Shown: positions 15,456 through 24,337 of the stretch, piece by piece
Layout of the letters: every line of letters starts with the position of its first letter
How positions within the stretch are numbered: position 1 is the stretch's first letter
NCBI GenBank assembly: GCA_964213345.1
Contig: CAXOVX010000058.1
Coordinates: forward strand, 13,782 to 77,781
Direction: 5' to 3'
Origin: CAXOVX01 sp964213345
GTDB taxonomy: Bacteria > Pseudomonadota > Alphaproteobacteria > Rickettsiales > Midichloriaceae
DNA length: 64,000 nt
Notes under the pieces: generated by a model
Told to the model about the DNA's origin: nothing
The model's database searches: none
The model's input: the letters and a program-made list of their open reading frames with translations, nothing else
Made by a program: the position numbers and the translations under genes

Positions 15456-18092
15456 TTATTGAGAGAACAGTTTAGTACCACTCAATACATTCTTAATAAT
15501 ACCAATCAGCAAGTGTGTGTCGGTACAAGGGATATTGCCAACCTGAGCCATTTCAGCATTTCCTCCTCCTTTCCCACCCATCTTACTTATAACTTGAGTT
15601 ATGATATTATTAGCGCTTAATCCTAATTCTAAAAGATTTTTTGCAACATGTACTAAGAGAAAAAGTCCATTTTCTTGTGTTAGAATACAAGCTGTTACAA
15701 AGTCAGTTTGATATTTATTTCTTATTGTGCTTGCTACCTGCTTCAGGTCTTTTACGCCAATATCACAGCAGCGCAATGCGATAAGTTTTATTTTAGCTCC
15801 TATTTCATGGCCTACTAAATCGAATGCTTCATAGTTACTATCAAGAGCACATAACTTTACTCTTGTTTCTATTAGAGTCTTTTCTGCTAATTTTTTCTCA
15901 TCAATAATTTTTTCAACACGCAAAAAAACATCTTCTTCGTGACATTTCAAGGACGAAGCAATATTTTTGACAATCTGACATTTTGCATTACAGAAATTCA
16001 ATGCACTCATTCTCGTTACAGCCTCTATGCGTCTAATACCAGCAGAAATTGCCTCTTCTTTGATAATTTTGAACATGCCAATATCGCCAGTACGTTTCGC
16101 ATGGGTTCCGCCACACAGTTCTACGGATTTATCTATATTCACCACTCGCACTTCATCACCGTATTTTTCGCCAAACAATGCCATCACACCTTCTGATAAA
16201 GCTTGTTTATAGGACATGACACTAGTGTGACCTTCAATATTTTCTATAATCATTTTGTTAACTTCTTGCTCAATAAGTCTTAGTTCTTCATCTGTTAGAG
16301 CTTGTGTATGCGAAAAATCAAATCTTAATTTTTCCTCATTTACCAACGAACCTTTTTGCATCACGTGGCAACCTAAGTTATTGCGTAATACATAGTGTAA
16401 CAAGTGTGTTGCTGAGTGATTGGAGCGTATTTTATTACGTGCTGCAGTATCAATTTCCGCAATTACTTTGTCGCCTATTTTTATGGTATGTTGTGCTAAT
16501 ACGTGATGTCCAAAGACCTTATGAGCATAAATTATGGTATTTTCTACTTTGTGTGACACATCTCCTATCACTAAAGCACCCCTATCACCAATCTGCCCTC
16601 CGCTTTCTCCATAAAATGATGTTTGGTTTAAAATGATGATTCCTTTATTACCCTCTTTTAGTTCATGTACCTGTACATTATTTGATACAATGGCTGCAAC
16701 ATAAGCTTCGGACTTTAGTATTGTATATCCTAAAAATTCCGTTGCACCTGCTTCTTCATAAATATCGAACCACACTTTATCTTCTACTTTTTCACCAGAA
16801 CCTGTCCAAGCTGCTCTTGCACGCTGCCTTTGCTTGTACATTGCTTGTTCAAATGCTTGCTGATCTACACCAATATTACGCGTTTTTAAAATATCTACTG
16901 TAAGATCTAGAGGAAATCCATAAGTATCATACAATTTGAATGCAACATTACCATCTAGCACCTCTCCTGCCTTTAAGTATTCTACACTGCTATTAAGCAA
17001 TTTTAATCCTCTTTCAAGAGTTTCGCGAAATTTCTCTTCTTCAGATTTTAACGTAGAAATTATTATATTTTCAGCACGCTTTAGCTCTGGATAAGCTTCT
17101 CCCATTTCATCAAGCAAGCTTGGTACAAGTCGATACAGCAATGGCTCTTTACACCCAATACAATGTATATGTCTCATTGCACGACGCATAATTCTACGTA
17201 AAACGTAGCCACGACCTTCATTGGAAGGCAATACTCCATCAGCTATCAAAAAGCTAGAAGCTCTGAGATGATCTGCAATGATTTTGTGTGATGTAAGCTC
17301 AGTGTCATTACCAGACAGCTCTTTCGAAATAGCTATTAAGTGCTGAAACAAATCAATCTGAAAATTGTCCGCTACACCTTGCAGTACCGTGGCAATACGC
17401 TCTAATCCCATGCCTGTATCAATTGAAGGCTTTGGTAATTTGATTATGCTACCATCTTTTAGTTTCTCATATTGCATGAACACTAAATTCCAAATTTCAA
17501 CATACCTATCTCCATCTGCCTGCGGAGTTCCCGGTAAGCCGCCAGCATATTGATCACCATGATCATAAAAAATCTCAGAACAAGGACCACATGGTCCTAT
17601 ATCACCCATAGACCAAAAATTATCACTTGTACTGATTTTAATTATTTTATTTGAGTCATAGCCTGTTATTTTTTGCCAAATTTTGAACGCATCATCATCC
17701 TCGTGGTATACTGTAATATACAGTCTATCTTTTGGTATCTTAAATTCTTTGGTGAGTAAATTCCATGCAAGTTCTATCGCTAATTCTTTGAAGTAATCTC
17801 CAAATGAAAAATTTCCTAACATTTCAAAAAATGTGTGATGACGCGTTGTATACCCAACGTTTTCTAAATCGTTATGTTTACCACCAGCTCTTACACATTT
17901 CTGTGCAGTTGCAACGCGAGTATATTCCGGATTTTCTGTACCAGTGAAACAATTTTTAAACTGCACCATCCCAGAATTAGCAAACATGAGAGAGGGATCA
18001 TTATGTGGAATCAAAGGACCTGATTCCAAGACCTTATGCTGATGTTTCGCAAAAAAATCGAGAAAAAATTTTCTGATCTGATTAATTTTCAT
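15456..18092 (-). CDS. alaS: Alanyl-tRNA synthetase
   Basis: AlaRS charges tRNA-Ala and edits mis-acylated Ser/Gly. 878 residues, full length. The class II catalytic core starts with IRKFFLDFFAKHQHKVLESG and contains motif 2 (around HHTFFEMLGNFSFGDYF) and motif 3 in the region ending GMGLERIATVLQG. The editing domain has HSATHLLHYVLR and CGGTHAKRTGDIG, which supply the zinc ligands. The C-terminal C-Ala region (about 750-878) ends with the conserved GGKGGGNAEMAQ. It is the last gene of a tight run dapD-dapE-metG-alaS on the minus strand, 12 bases after metG. Confidence 0.98.
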   Translation of the reverse strand: MKINQIRKFFLDFFAKHQHKVLESGPLIPHNDPSLMFANSGMVQFKNCFTGTENPEYTRVATAQKCVRAGGKHNDLENVGYTTRHHTFFEMLGNFSFGDYFKELAIELAWNLLTKEFKIPKDRLYITVYHEDDDAFKIWQKITGYDSNKIIKISTSDNFWSMGDIGPCGPCSEIFYDHGDQYAGGLPGTPQADGDRYVEIWNLVFMQYEKLKDGSIIKLPKPSIDTGMGLERIATVLQGVADNFQIDLFQHLIAISKELSGNDTELTSHKIIADHLRASSFLIADGVLPSNEGRGYVLRRIMRRAMRHIHCIGCKEPLLYRLVPSLLDEMGEAYPELKRAENIIISTLKSEEEKFRETLERGLKLLNSSVEYLKAGEVLDGNVAFKLYDTYGFPLDLTVDILKTRNIGVDQQAFEQAMYKQRQRARAAWTGSGEKVEDKVWFDIYEEAGATEFLGYTILKSEAYVAAIVSNNVQVHELKEGNKGIIILNQTSFYGESGGQIGDRGALVIGDVSHKVENTIIYAHKVFGHHVLAQHTIKIGDKVIAEIDTAARNKIRSNHSATHLLHYVLRNNLGCHVMQKGSLVNEEKLRFDFSHTQALTDEELRLIEQEVNKMIIENIEGHTSVMSYKQALSEGVMALFGEKYGDEVRVVNIDKSVELCGGTHAKRTGDIGMFKIIKEEAISAGIRRIEAVTRMSALNFCNAKCQIVKNIASSLKCHEEDVFLRVEKIIDEKKLAEKTLIETRVKLCALDSNYEAFDLVGHEIGAKIKLIALRCCDIGVKDLKQVASTIRNKYQTDFVTACILTQENGLFLLVHVAKNLLELGLSANNIITQVISKMGGKGGGNAEMAQVGNIPCTDTHLLIGIIKNVLSGTKLFSQ

Positions 18093-18104
18093 TTTTTTTA
18101 TTCG

Positions 18105-19619
18105 TTATAAATCTAGCTTGACGAATATGGCCCTAGGTTCTATTATTTTGCTATTTATTAACAACTCCTTGTCTGTTTTTATAGATGCGAAAGGAATGTT
18201 TATATTGTCGGAGTATATAATAAAATTGTGCAAAATTCTATTGGCACTTTCAGGTATAAAGGGTTGCAGCAATATTCCAATAATTCTTATACATTCCGCA
18301 AGTACGTACAGAACTGTATTCATTCTATCTGTATCAGTGAGTTTTAACTTCCACGGTGCGCACTTATCAATATAGACATTGGCTTGGTGGCTCAGTGACG
18401 TAATAATGTTGATTGCGTTATGTATGGCTTGCTTTCCCATCTCTTCAGACATTTTATTTATTGCTTCATAGGCGATATTTAGTACATGATTATCTTCTTC
18501 GATGAGATTATGAGGTTGCGGAATTTGTGCATTACAATTTTTGCATATAAATGCTAATGAGCGTTGTACTAAATTACCGATATTATTGGCAAGTTCAGCG
18601 TTTATCCTAGATATAAGATTAACTCTTGAATAGCTTCCATCATTACCAAATGGCATTTCTCGCAACATAAAATACCTCACATAATCACATCCAAATTCCT
18701 GGATTAATTCTTTTGGATTAATTACATTGCCAATAGATTTAGACATTTTTTGTCCTTCATTCATCCACCACCCGTGAGCAAAAATTCTTTGTGGTAACTG
18801 TAACCTGACAGACATCAGAAATGCCGGCCAATATACCGCATGGAAAGTTAATATATCTTTTCCAATCACATGCAAATCACATGGCCAATATTTTTGGGAA
18901 TCATTGGATATAGCAGAAACATAATTAAAAAGAGCATCCAGCCAAACATATATAATATGCTTACTGTTGGTTGGAACTGAAATGCCCCAAGTAAATGCAG
19001 TACGAGATATTGAAATGTCCTTTAATCCACGTTTCACAAAAGAGATTACTTCGTTATAACGTCCTTCTGGGGCAACAAAATCTGGATGAGCTTGATAAAA
19101 ATCAAGTAATTTCGTTTGATAATTAGATAACCTAAAGAAATAGCTTTCATCTTCCGTCCACTCAACTTCAGAGCCAGTGGGAGCTTTACCGTCGATTAGT
19201 TCGTTTTCAGCGTAAAAAGTTTCGTCACGAATTGCATAAAATCCCGAGTACTTGCCCAAATATATATCCCCATTATCCTCCATTTGCTTCCATATTTTTT
19301 GTACAAATTGGATATGGTTGCTATCAGTTGTACGTATAAATCCATTGCTACTGATATTAAATGTATCAAGCACCTCTTTAAATTTGGGAATCAGAGAATC
19401 TACATATACTTTAGGGGCCATATTATGTTGCTGAGCTGATTTTTCAACTTTTTGCCCATGCTCATCGGTGCCAGTTAAAAAATACACATCACTCCCACTT
19501 AAGCGCTCAAATCTCGCGATCGCATCACAGGCAAGGCTGGTATAAGCATGTCCTATGTGCGGAACATCATTAACATAGTATATTGGAGTAGTGATGTAAT
19601 GCTTTTTATTTTTTTTCAT
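18105..19619 (-). CDS. metG: Methionyl-tRNA synthetase
   Basis: MetRS charges initiator and elongator tRNA-Met. 504 residues. The class I signature HIGH is present as HIGHAYTSL (residues 21-29), with YYVNDVPH before it and GTDEHGQKVE shortly after; KMSKS is present as GQKMSKSIGNVI. The short form without the C-terminal dimerisation/tRNA-binding domain is typical of alphaproteobacteria. It is in an operon with dapE (43 bases upstream) and alaS (12 bases downstream). The elongator tRNA-Met gene lies at 26630-26706. Confidence 0.97.
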   Translation of the reverse strand: MKKNKKHYITTPIYYVNDVPHIGHAYTSLACDAIARFERLSGSDVYFLTGTDEHGQKVEKSAQQHNMAPKVYVDSLIPKFKEVLDTFNISSNGFIRTTDSNHIQFVQKIWKQMEDNGDIYLGKYSGFYAIRDETFYAENELIDGKAPTGSEVEWTEDESYFFRLSNYQTKLLDFYQAHPDFVAPEGRYNEVISFVKRGLKDISISRTAFTWGISVPTNSKHIIYVWLDALFNYVSAISNDSQKYWPCDLHVIGKDILTFHAVYWPAFLMSVRLQLPQRIFAHGWWMNEGQKMSKSIGNVINPKELIQEFGCDYVRYFMLREMPFGNDGSYSRVNLISRINAELANNIGNLVQRSLAFICKNCNAQIPQPHNLIEEDNHVLNIAYEAINKMSEEMGKQAIHNAINIITSLSHQANVYIDKCAPWKLKLTDTDRMNTVLYVLAECIRIIGILLQPFIPESANRILHNFIIYSDNINIPFASIKTDKELLINSKIIEPRAIFVKLDL

Positions 19620-19662
19620 TATTAATTTACCTCTAAATGTACAGCTCTTAGGCTACAATAAC

Positions 19663-20844
19663 CTAGATCCACCTATTAGTATTATTTGACACTGGAGACT
19701 GAAAATAATTCTCTATAATGGCATGGTATATGTCTACTAGTACATATAAATCAGAAATGAAACTGCACTCATTTATTTGATGTGCAGTTTTACCAAGTAA
19801 GCCCACTTCTAATACAGGACAATAATTTTTGATAAATCTTGCATCTGACGTGCCACCTGAGGTATTAAATTCTGGAACATATCCAGTAACTTCATGTATA
19901 GATTTAACAACAACATCAGCAAATACATCTAAGTTAGAAATGAAGGCATCTCCACTACTTCTATAAGTAAGCTCAAACTCTGTTTCTTTAAGTTCAGATA
20001 GGAGAACATCGCGTAATTTCTTATAAAGCGTAGATGCTGTATGTAAATTGTTATATCTAACATTAAATTGTGCAGAAGCTAGACCTGGAACTATGTTTTC
20101 CGCTAAATTGTCTACAATAATATTGGTGATTTCTAAATTAGATGGTTCGAAAAATGGTGCACCATTATCTAGTTCTACGCATATTATTTTGTACAGCACT
20201 CCGGCTAATTTTGTTGCAGCATTGTCAGTCTTACAACAAGCAACGTGCCCCTGTGTTCCTTTTATATTTAGGAAAAATGTGGCACTTCCTCGTGCTCCAA
20301 TTTTTATTGTATCACCTATTTTGTTATTACTTACAGGTTCACCTACAATACAGGCACCAATGACCTCATTATTTTCTGCCAATGATTTTAACAATTTCTT
20401 TGTCCCATTAATTGCAATTCCTTCCTCATCACCAGTGATTAAGAAGCTTATGGTGCCCTCATATTTTGATTTCGTGCTTAAAAACATGCTTACTGCGGTA
20501 ATAAAAGCAACGATTGCTCCTTTCATGTCGACAACTCCTCTACCATACACTACATCATGGTCAATGATGCCAGCAAAAGGATCAAATTGCCAATTAGTTA
20601 ACGCACCTGCAGGGACTACATCTACATGCCCTGCAAAGCACAAATTAGGCAACGTTTTTCCTAATTTAGCGTACAAATTTAAAACTGGCCTACCTTCACT
20701 ATCGTAAAATTCAAAAATCTTGCACTGAAATCCCAATTTTTCTAGTGCAGCAGCTACCACAGGTATTGCTCCATCATCCGTTGGTGTGATACTTTTACAC
20801 ACCAAAAGTTGTTGTAATAACTTAATACTATCTAACATTTGCAT
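19663..20844 (-). CDS. dapE: Succinyl-diaminopimelate desuccinylase
   Basis: DapE, a zinc amidohydrolase of the M20 family, releases succinate from N-succinyl-LL-diaminopimelate on the way to meso-DAP and lysine. 393 residues from Met1, with Met3 a possible start. Metal ligands are visible in FAGHVDVVPAG (His, Asp), the VDMKGAIVAF segment (bridging Asp) and GDEEGIAING (Glu-Glu pair). It follows dapD by 9 bases, so the two steps of the succinylase branch are co-transcribed. With dapA at 35949 this shows that DAP for peptidoglycan is made internally. Confidence 0.97.
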   Translation of the reverse strand: MQMLDSIKLLQQLLVCKSITPTDDGAIPVVAAALEKLGFQCKIFEFYDSEGRPVLNLYAKLGKTLPNLCFAGHVDVVPAGALTNWQFDPFAGIIDHDVVYGRGVVDMKGAIVAFITAVSMFLSTKSKYEGTISFLITGDEEGIAINGTKKLLKSLAENNEVIGACIVGEPVSNNKIGDTIKIGARGSATFFLNIKGTQGHVACCKTDNAATKLAGVLYKIICVELDNGAPFFEPSNLEITNIIVDNLAENIVPGLASAQFNVRYNNLHTASTLYKKLRDVLLSELKETEFELTYRSSGDAFISNLDVFADVVVKSIHEVTGYVPEFNTSGGTSDARFIKNYCPVLEVGLLGKTAHQINECSFISDLYVLVDIYHAIIENYFQSPVSNNTNRWI

Positions 20845-20853
20845 AAGACTCGA

Positions 20854-21678
20854 TTATCTCAATAATTCATTGATGGCAGTACTTGCTCTTGTTTTTGCAT
20901 CTGCAGTTTTTACTATCACTGCAGCATACAAGGAATGTGTTCCATGTGCGTCAGTAACACTGCCTGGAACAACAACAGAATACTGAGGTATCTTTCCGCG
21001 TGTTAACTCACCAGTACACCTATTGTATATTTTAGTAGAGTTACTTACACAAACACCAGGTGCTACAACGGCCCCTTTGCCAACCCATATCCCTTCCACT
21101 ATAGCACTATTAGCACCTATAAACACATCATCTTCTATAATAACCGGAATTGCCTGTATCGGTTCCAAGACCCCGCCAATGGTAGTGCCAGCTCCAATAT
21201 GGCAATTTTTCCCGATTCTCACACAACTTCCAATAGTAACGCAGCTGTCTATCAGTGTATTTGTATCAATATAAGCACCTAAATTAATGAATGATGGCAT
21301 TATAATGCAATGGGGAGCAATATATGCCGATAATCTGACAATCGCTCCAGGTACTACACGAATTTTGCGTATTGAAAAATCATTTTCTGCCCAATTATCA
21401 AATTTTAGCGAAATTTTATCGAATGCTCTACCATTACAGTGCTCCGTTAATTGGCTTGAAGCAAATTTCATGTACAACAATATAGCTTTTTTTAACCATT
21501 CTTGCACCTCCCACTGCTCATTTTTCATCTCGCACACTACCAAATTTCCCTGATCTAAAGAAATCATAATGCTACTTAATATGGCGATTATCTCCCCCTT
21601 GTCTATATTGTAGCCTTGTTGTAGTTGCAGCCAGGTGCGTTCTACAACAAGTTGAGCATCACTTATTTTCAAAGACAT
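20854..21678 (-). CDS. dapD: Tetrahydrodipicolinate N-succinyltransferase
   Basis: DapD transfers succinyl from succinyl-CoA to tetrahydrodipicolinate. 274 residues, the usual length. An alpha-helical N-terminus (about 1-100) is followed by the hexapeptide left-handed beta-helix (about 105-225) with the family signatures MPSFINLGAYIDTNTLIDS and GSCVRIGKNCHIGAGTTIGG. It is the first gene of the dapD-dapE-metG-alaS run and is divergent from the zinc-ribbon gene at 21818, so the 139-base gap should hold its promoter. Confidence 0.97.
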   Translation of the reverse strand: MSLKISDAQLVVERTWLQLQQGYNIDKGEIIAILSSIMISLDQGNLVVCEMKNEQWEVQEWLKKAILLYMKFASSQLTEHCNGRAFDKISLKFDNWAENDFSIRKIRVVPGAIVRLSAYIAPHCIIMPSFINLGAYIDTNTLIDSCVTIGSCVRIGKNCHIGAGTTIGGVLEPIQAIPVIIEDDVFIGANSAIVEGIWVGKGAVVAPGVCVSNSTKIYNRCTGELTRGKIPQYSVVVPGSVTDAHGTHSLYAAVIVKTADAKTRASTAINELLR

Positions 21679-21817
21679 TGTTAATTTCCCTTACTTCATG
21701 TATATTGGTAGTCCTTGATAACATCCATCGGTTGAGTAGGTGTTGAAATACTAGAGCCAATCTTGGATGATATAAATATCCAATGCTAACAGTACAAAAT
21801 AAAATTTTTAAGGTCAA

Positions 21818-22633
21818 ATGTTAATCCAATGCGAGAATTGCAATACAACATTTAATGTGAATCCAGCTGACATTGGTGCGAATGGAAGATTTGTAAGATG
21901 TTCACAATGTAAATATGAGTGGTTGGCAGGATTGGGGCAGTCTGTTGATGCCGACGTTCAAGAAGTCAAAGCGTTAGATAAAAAGAAAGTACACGAAAAA
22001 CAGGAAGGTATCGACACTCTATTGGACAGGTTAAAGTTAGAAAAATTAGACTTCAACAAACAAAGTGTTGCTAATGAAGACCACGATAGCAACCATTCCC
22101 ATTGGAAATATATTATTATCGTACTAGTTGCTCTTAATTTTATTACTTTGTGGTTTGTACTGTGTATCGAATACGTGAATTATTTTTCCGAAAAATTTCC
22201 AGGATTAAAAGGATTTTACGGCTATATTGGTATCTATAGTGCTTATCATACCATGCGCATAGCAAGTATTAGCGCTGTGCTGATTCCAATAGCAAATGAA
22301 GGGCAAGTAAAGGGGCAGACAGATAATATAAACAAAATTCGACAAACAAAAATAGCTCTGAGTATTAAGGTAGAAAATATTACTGGTAAAGTTGAGCTTA
22401 TAAATAAATTGCGTATTGTAGGATTTGGAGATGATAGCGTAGGGATACTACTGGACTCAACCGCAGAATTAAACAAAATCATTAAGGCTCAGGAAACTAC
22501 TGGCATTTATTTGCAACTGCCTACTGTAGCTCAGTCTATAAAAGCGATAGAAGTATACATAAACAACAAGCTGCTACTAAAGAAAACGAACATTGACGAT
22601 ATAGTGAACGAACAAAAACAAACTGCTCTATAG
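21818..22633 (+). CDS. MJ0042-type zinc-ribbon single-pass membrane protein
   Basis: 271 residues. The N-terminus is a zinc ribbon (CENCNTTFNVNPADIG, then RCSQCKYEW) with the Cys-x2-Cys ... Cys-x2-Cys pattern of the MJ0042/zinc_ribbon_5 family common in alphaproteobacteria. A charged linker leads to one transmembrane helix (about residues 95-116, IIIVLVALNFITLWFVLCI), and a C-terminal domain of about 150 residues lies outside the membrane. In other alphaproteobacteria such proteins are often found beside cell-division or DAP genes; here it is divergent from dapD. The function is not established. The start ATG 21818 follows TTTAAGG. Confidence 0.85.
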   Translation: MLIQCENCNTTFNVNPADIGANGRFVRCSQCKYEWLAGLGQSVDADVQEVKALDKKKVHEKQEGIDTLLDRLKLEKLDFNKQSVANEDHDSNHSHWKYIIIVLVALNFITLWFVLCIEYVNYFSEKFPGLKGFYGYIGIYSAYHTMRIASISAVLIPIANEGQVKGQTDNINKIRQTKIALSIKVENITGKVELINKLRIVGFGDDSVGILLDSTAELNKIIKAQETTGIYLQLPTVAQSIKAIEVYINNKLLLKKTNIDDIVNEQKQTAL

Positions 22634-22692
22634 AGCGAGCAGGCAATGCAGCAGCGTGAAACAAACACACAGCTTCTACACTCCTCTCCCCT

Positions 22693-23058
22693 TTACCGAA
22701 TGCTATTAATCAAATCGTGCTCACTTCTCTTCATCCCAGCCTCTTGTTGTTGCGTAGTTTGCACTTTGCTAGCCTGATTTTGAATTTTTTTTGCGGATAC
22801 TACTCCCTTAATTTCATTTACAAATGCTTCTTGGTCAGCACGAGATAATCCAAAAACCGCCTTATATGCATGATTTCCCACCCAACTAAAAGCTTTAGTG
22901 ATAAGAGAGGAGTTCTGTGCCTGCTGCCGCAACTCATGTACAATACTATCCAACTTACTTGCAATCACTGGATGTAACAAATAAGCCAACGACTCATCTT
23001 TCAGCACTTTCTCCACATTCTGTCTTAGTTCTGCATTCTCTTTCAACAAAGAAGCCAA
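22693..23058 (-). CDS. C-terminal remnant of the interrupted Ulp1-like protease locus
   Basis: 121 codons open from a TTG at 23058. The frame is open a little further upstream (CPITGNEGNLASLL) until it meets the left inverted repeat of the element at 23078-24358. It is a helical, charged sequence (LLKENAELRQNVEKVLKDES) with no recognised domain. It lies on the same strand as, and just beyond, the protease gene at 24338-25720, whose last codons are inside the right inverted repeat. The simplest reading is that this was the protease C-terminus before the element inserted. It could still be a separate gene, though it has no good start. Confidence 0.5.
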   Translation of the reverse strand: MASLLKENAELRQNVEKVLKDESLAYLLHPVIASKLDSIVHELRQQAQNSSLITKAFSWVGNHAYKAVFGLSRADQEAFVNEIKGVVSAKKIQNQASKVQTTQQQEAGMKRSEHDLINSIR

Positions 23059-23118
23059 ATTCCCCTCGTTACCGGTAATAGGACAGGTGTTAAGCTAACT
23101 GCGTCGAGAGACCCCCCT

Positions 23119-23570
23119 TTAAATTGGGAAGTCTTTAATCTGATTTTCATACTCTTTCTGGCAATCAACTAAGGATAATTTGGAATAAATTTCCAATGAA
23201 TGACGCTTTTTATGACCTGAATAAGGCTGTATTAATGCATCATCAACTCCCTTCCTTTTCATCCATGTAAATAAAAAGTGTCTTATTTTATGTTTTTTAA
23301 AATATTTACGTGCTTGTTCTAATAAACAAGCATCTGAGGGACAACGCGGTAGCATATTCTCTATTAGATATTTAATAAATTGATTTGAGTCATCATCTTT
23401 TGGCTCTCGATAACCTAGATAATCTCTTATTTGTTTGCGAAATCTTTTAGTTACTCTCTCAGTCCAATCAAAACTTTTAATATTGATTGAAAAAATATTT
23501 AATTCACAAGATATCTGAATTATTAGCTCTCGAGAAAATTCTTTACTAGATGATGGAAAGTTAATATGTT
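23119..23570 (-). pseudogene. Tn3 TnpA N-terminal fragment fused to a tyrosine-recombinase C-terminus
   Basis: The upstream part (about 23290-23570) reads like the DUF4158 N-terminal region of Tn3-family TnpA: FDWTERVTKRFRKQIRDYLG, then MLPRCPSDACLLEQARKYF. From 23285 the sequence becomes a tyrosine-recombinase C-terminus: HKIRHFLFTWM (the HxxRH box), SGHKKRH (second His) and SLEIYSKLS (Tyr nucleophile). The join is in frame. A deletion inside a Tn3-type transposon that carried both genes (as TnpI-type elements do) would create this. The transposase catalytic DDE region and the recombinase N-terminus are gone, so it cannot be active. Confidence 0.65.
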
Positions 23571-23575
23571 CTATT

Positions 23576-23865
23576 TTGCCAAAAAAAGATCATTATATAG
23601 CTGCTGATACAATATCAAATCCTTCCTTAGATGACACTATAGCTTTTTATTTTAAAGAAGGAGATGAAACATTTAATGGGAATGAAATAGATTATAAAGG
23701 ATTTCAACATGCAGCACGATATGTGGTGGAGGTTAATAGCTGGGTATCTCAAAATTAGGAGAAGAGATTCCTGTAACTCATGGTGACCATGAGTTAGATG
23801 GGACAACTTATGGTTATATATTATGTTATCTAGTTCCTGAAGAAAATATAAAAACAGAATTATAA
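23576..23865 (+). pseudogene. Unknown passenger gene 1 of the inverted-repeat element, frameshifted
   Basis: A first segment (23576-23750) reads PSLDDTIAFYFKEGDETFNG, then YKGFQHAARYVVEVNSW. A one-base shift near 23752 leads into LGEEIPVTHGDHELDGTTYG and onward to a stop at 23863-23865. The start is not clear, and the 5' end abuts the truncated transposase start on the other strand, so the gene may be cut there. No family is recognised; the short acidic sequence and its partner 19 bases downstream would fit a two-gene cassette, but this is speculation. Confidence 0.4.
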
Positions 23866-23884
23866 AAAATTATGAGGTATTGCC

Positions 23885-24310
23885 GTGATTAACATAGACA
23901 AATGTAGAAATATCGCAAAATCTTTGGCTGCTCAAAGTAAAGAAAAGTTAGGCGCCCAAAAATTAAACGATTTCTTTGATTCTTTTGATAAATTTGTTGC
24001 TGAATATAAAAATAAATATAAGTTCAGTTCCACTTCTATCGAATTACAGAAATTAGAATCATTTTTCAAATGGGCGTCTGAGGCCATAAAAGATAAAGAT
24101 GCATTTACTCCCATAATAGTAGATAAAATGGTGAATGGAGAAGATTTATATTCATTATCTCTTTATCAAAATTTCTATGCAGGGACTGATCTTATTCCAA
24201 ATATCAATGCGCATAACTCAGAATATTACGAAAATGGTGGTGGAGAAAATGCTTTAGCACTAATTACGGGCTGCCATTGGATAGAACAAGGTGGTGTATC
24301 AGTTGAGTAA
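23885..24310 (+). CDS. Unknown passenger gene 2 of the inverted-repeat element
   Basis: 141 residues. Although the first Met is read from GTG at 23885 (AGGTATTGCC just upstream), the protein looks intact: a helical charged N-terminal half (AKSLAAQSKEKLGAQKLNDF) and a C-terminal half with YENGGGENALALITGCHWIE. The stop at 24308-24310 lies eight bases before the G-run of the right arm. No domain, signal peptide or membrane segment is recognised. It is transcribed with passenger 1 and away from the transposase remnant, as accessory genes of transposons often are. Confidence 0.55.
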   Translation: MINIDKCRNIAKSLAAQSKEKLGAQKLNDFFDSFDKFVAEYKNKYKFSSTSIELQKLESFFKWASEAIKDKDAFTPIIVDKMVNGEDLYSLSLYQNFYAGTDLIPNINAHNSEYYENGGGENALALITGCHWIEQGGVSVE

Positions 24311-24337
24311 TTTGCCAGGGGGGGTCTCTCAGCACAG

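Noticed and set aside
20048..20707. Open frame of 219 codons on the plus strand
   Set aside because: It lies entirely antisense to dapE, which has all family motifs; composition is the mirror of a real gene and there is no ribosome-binding site.
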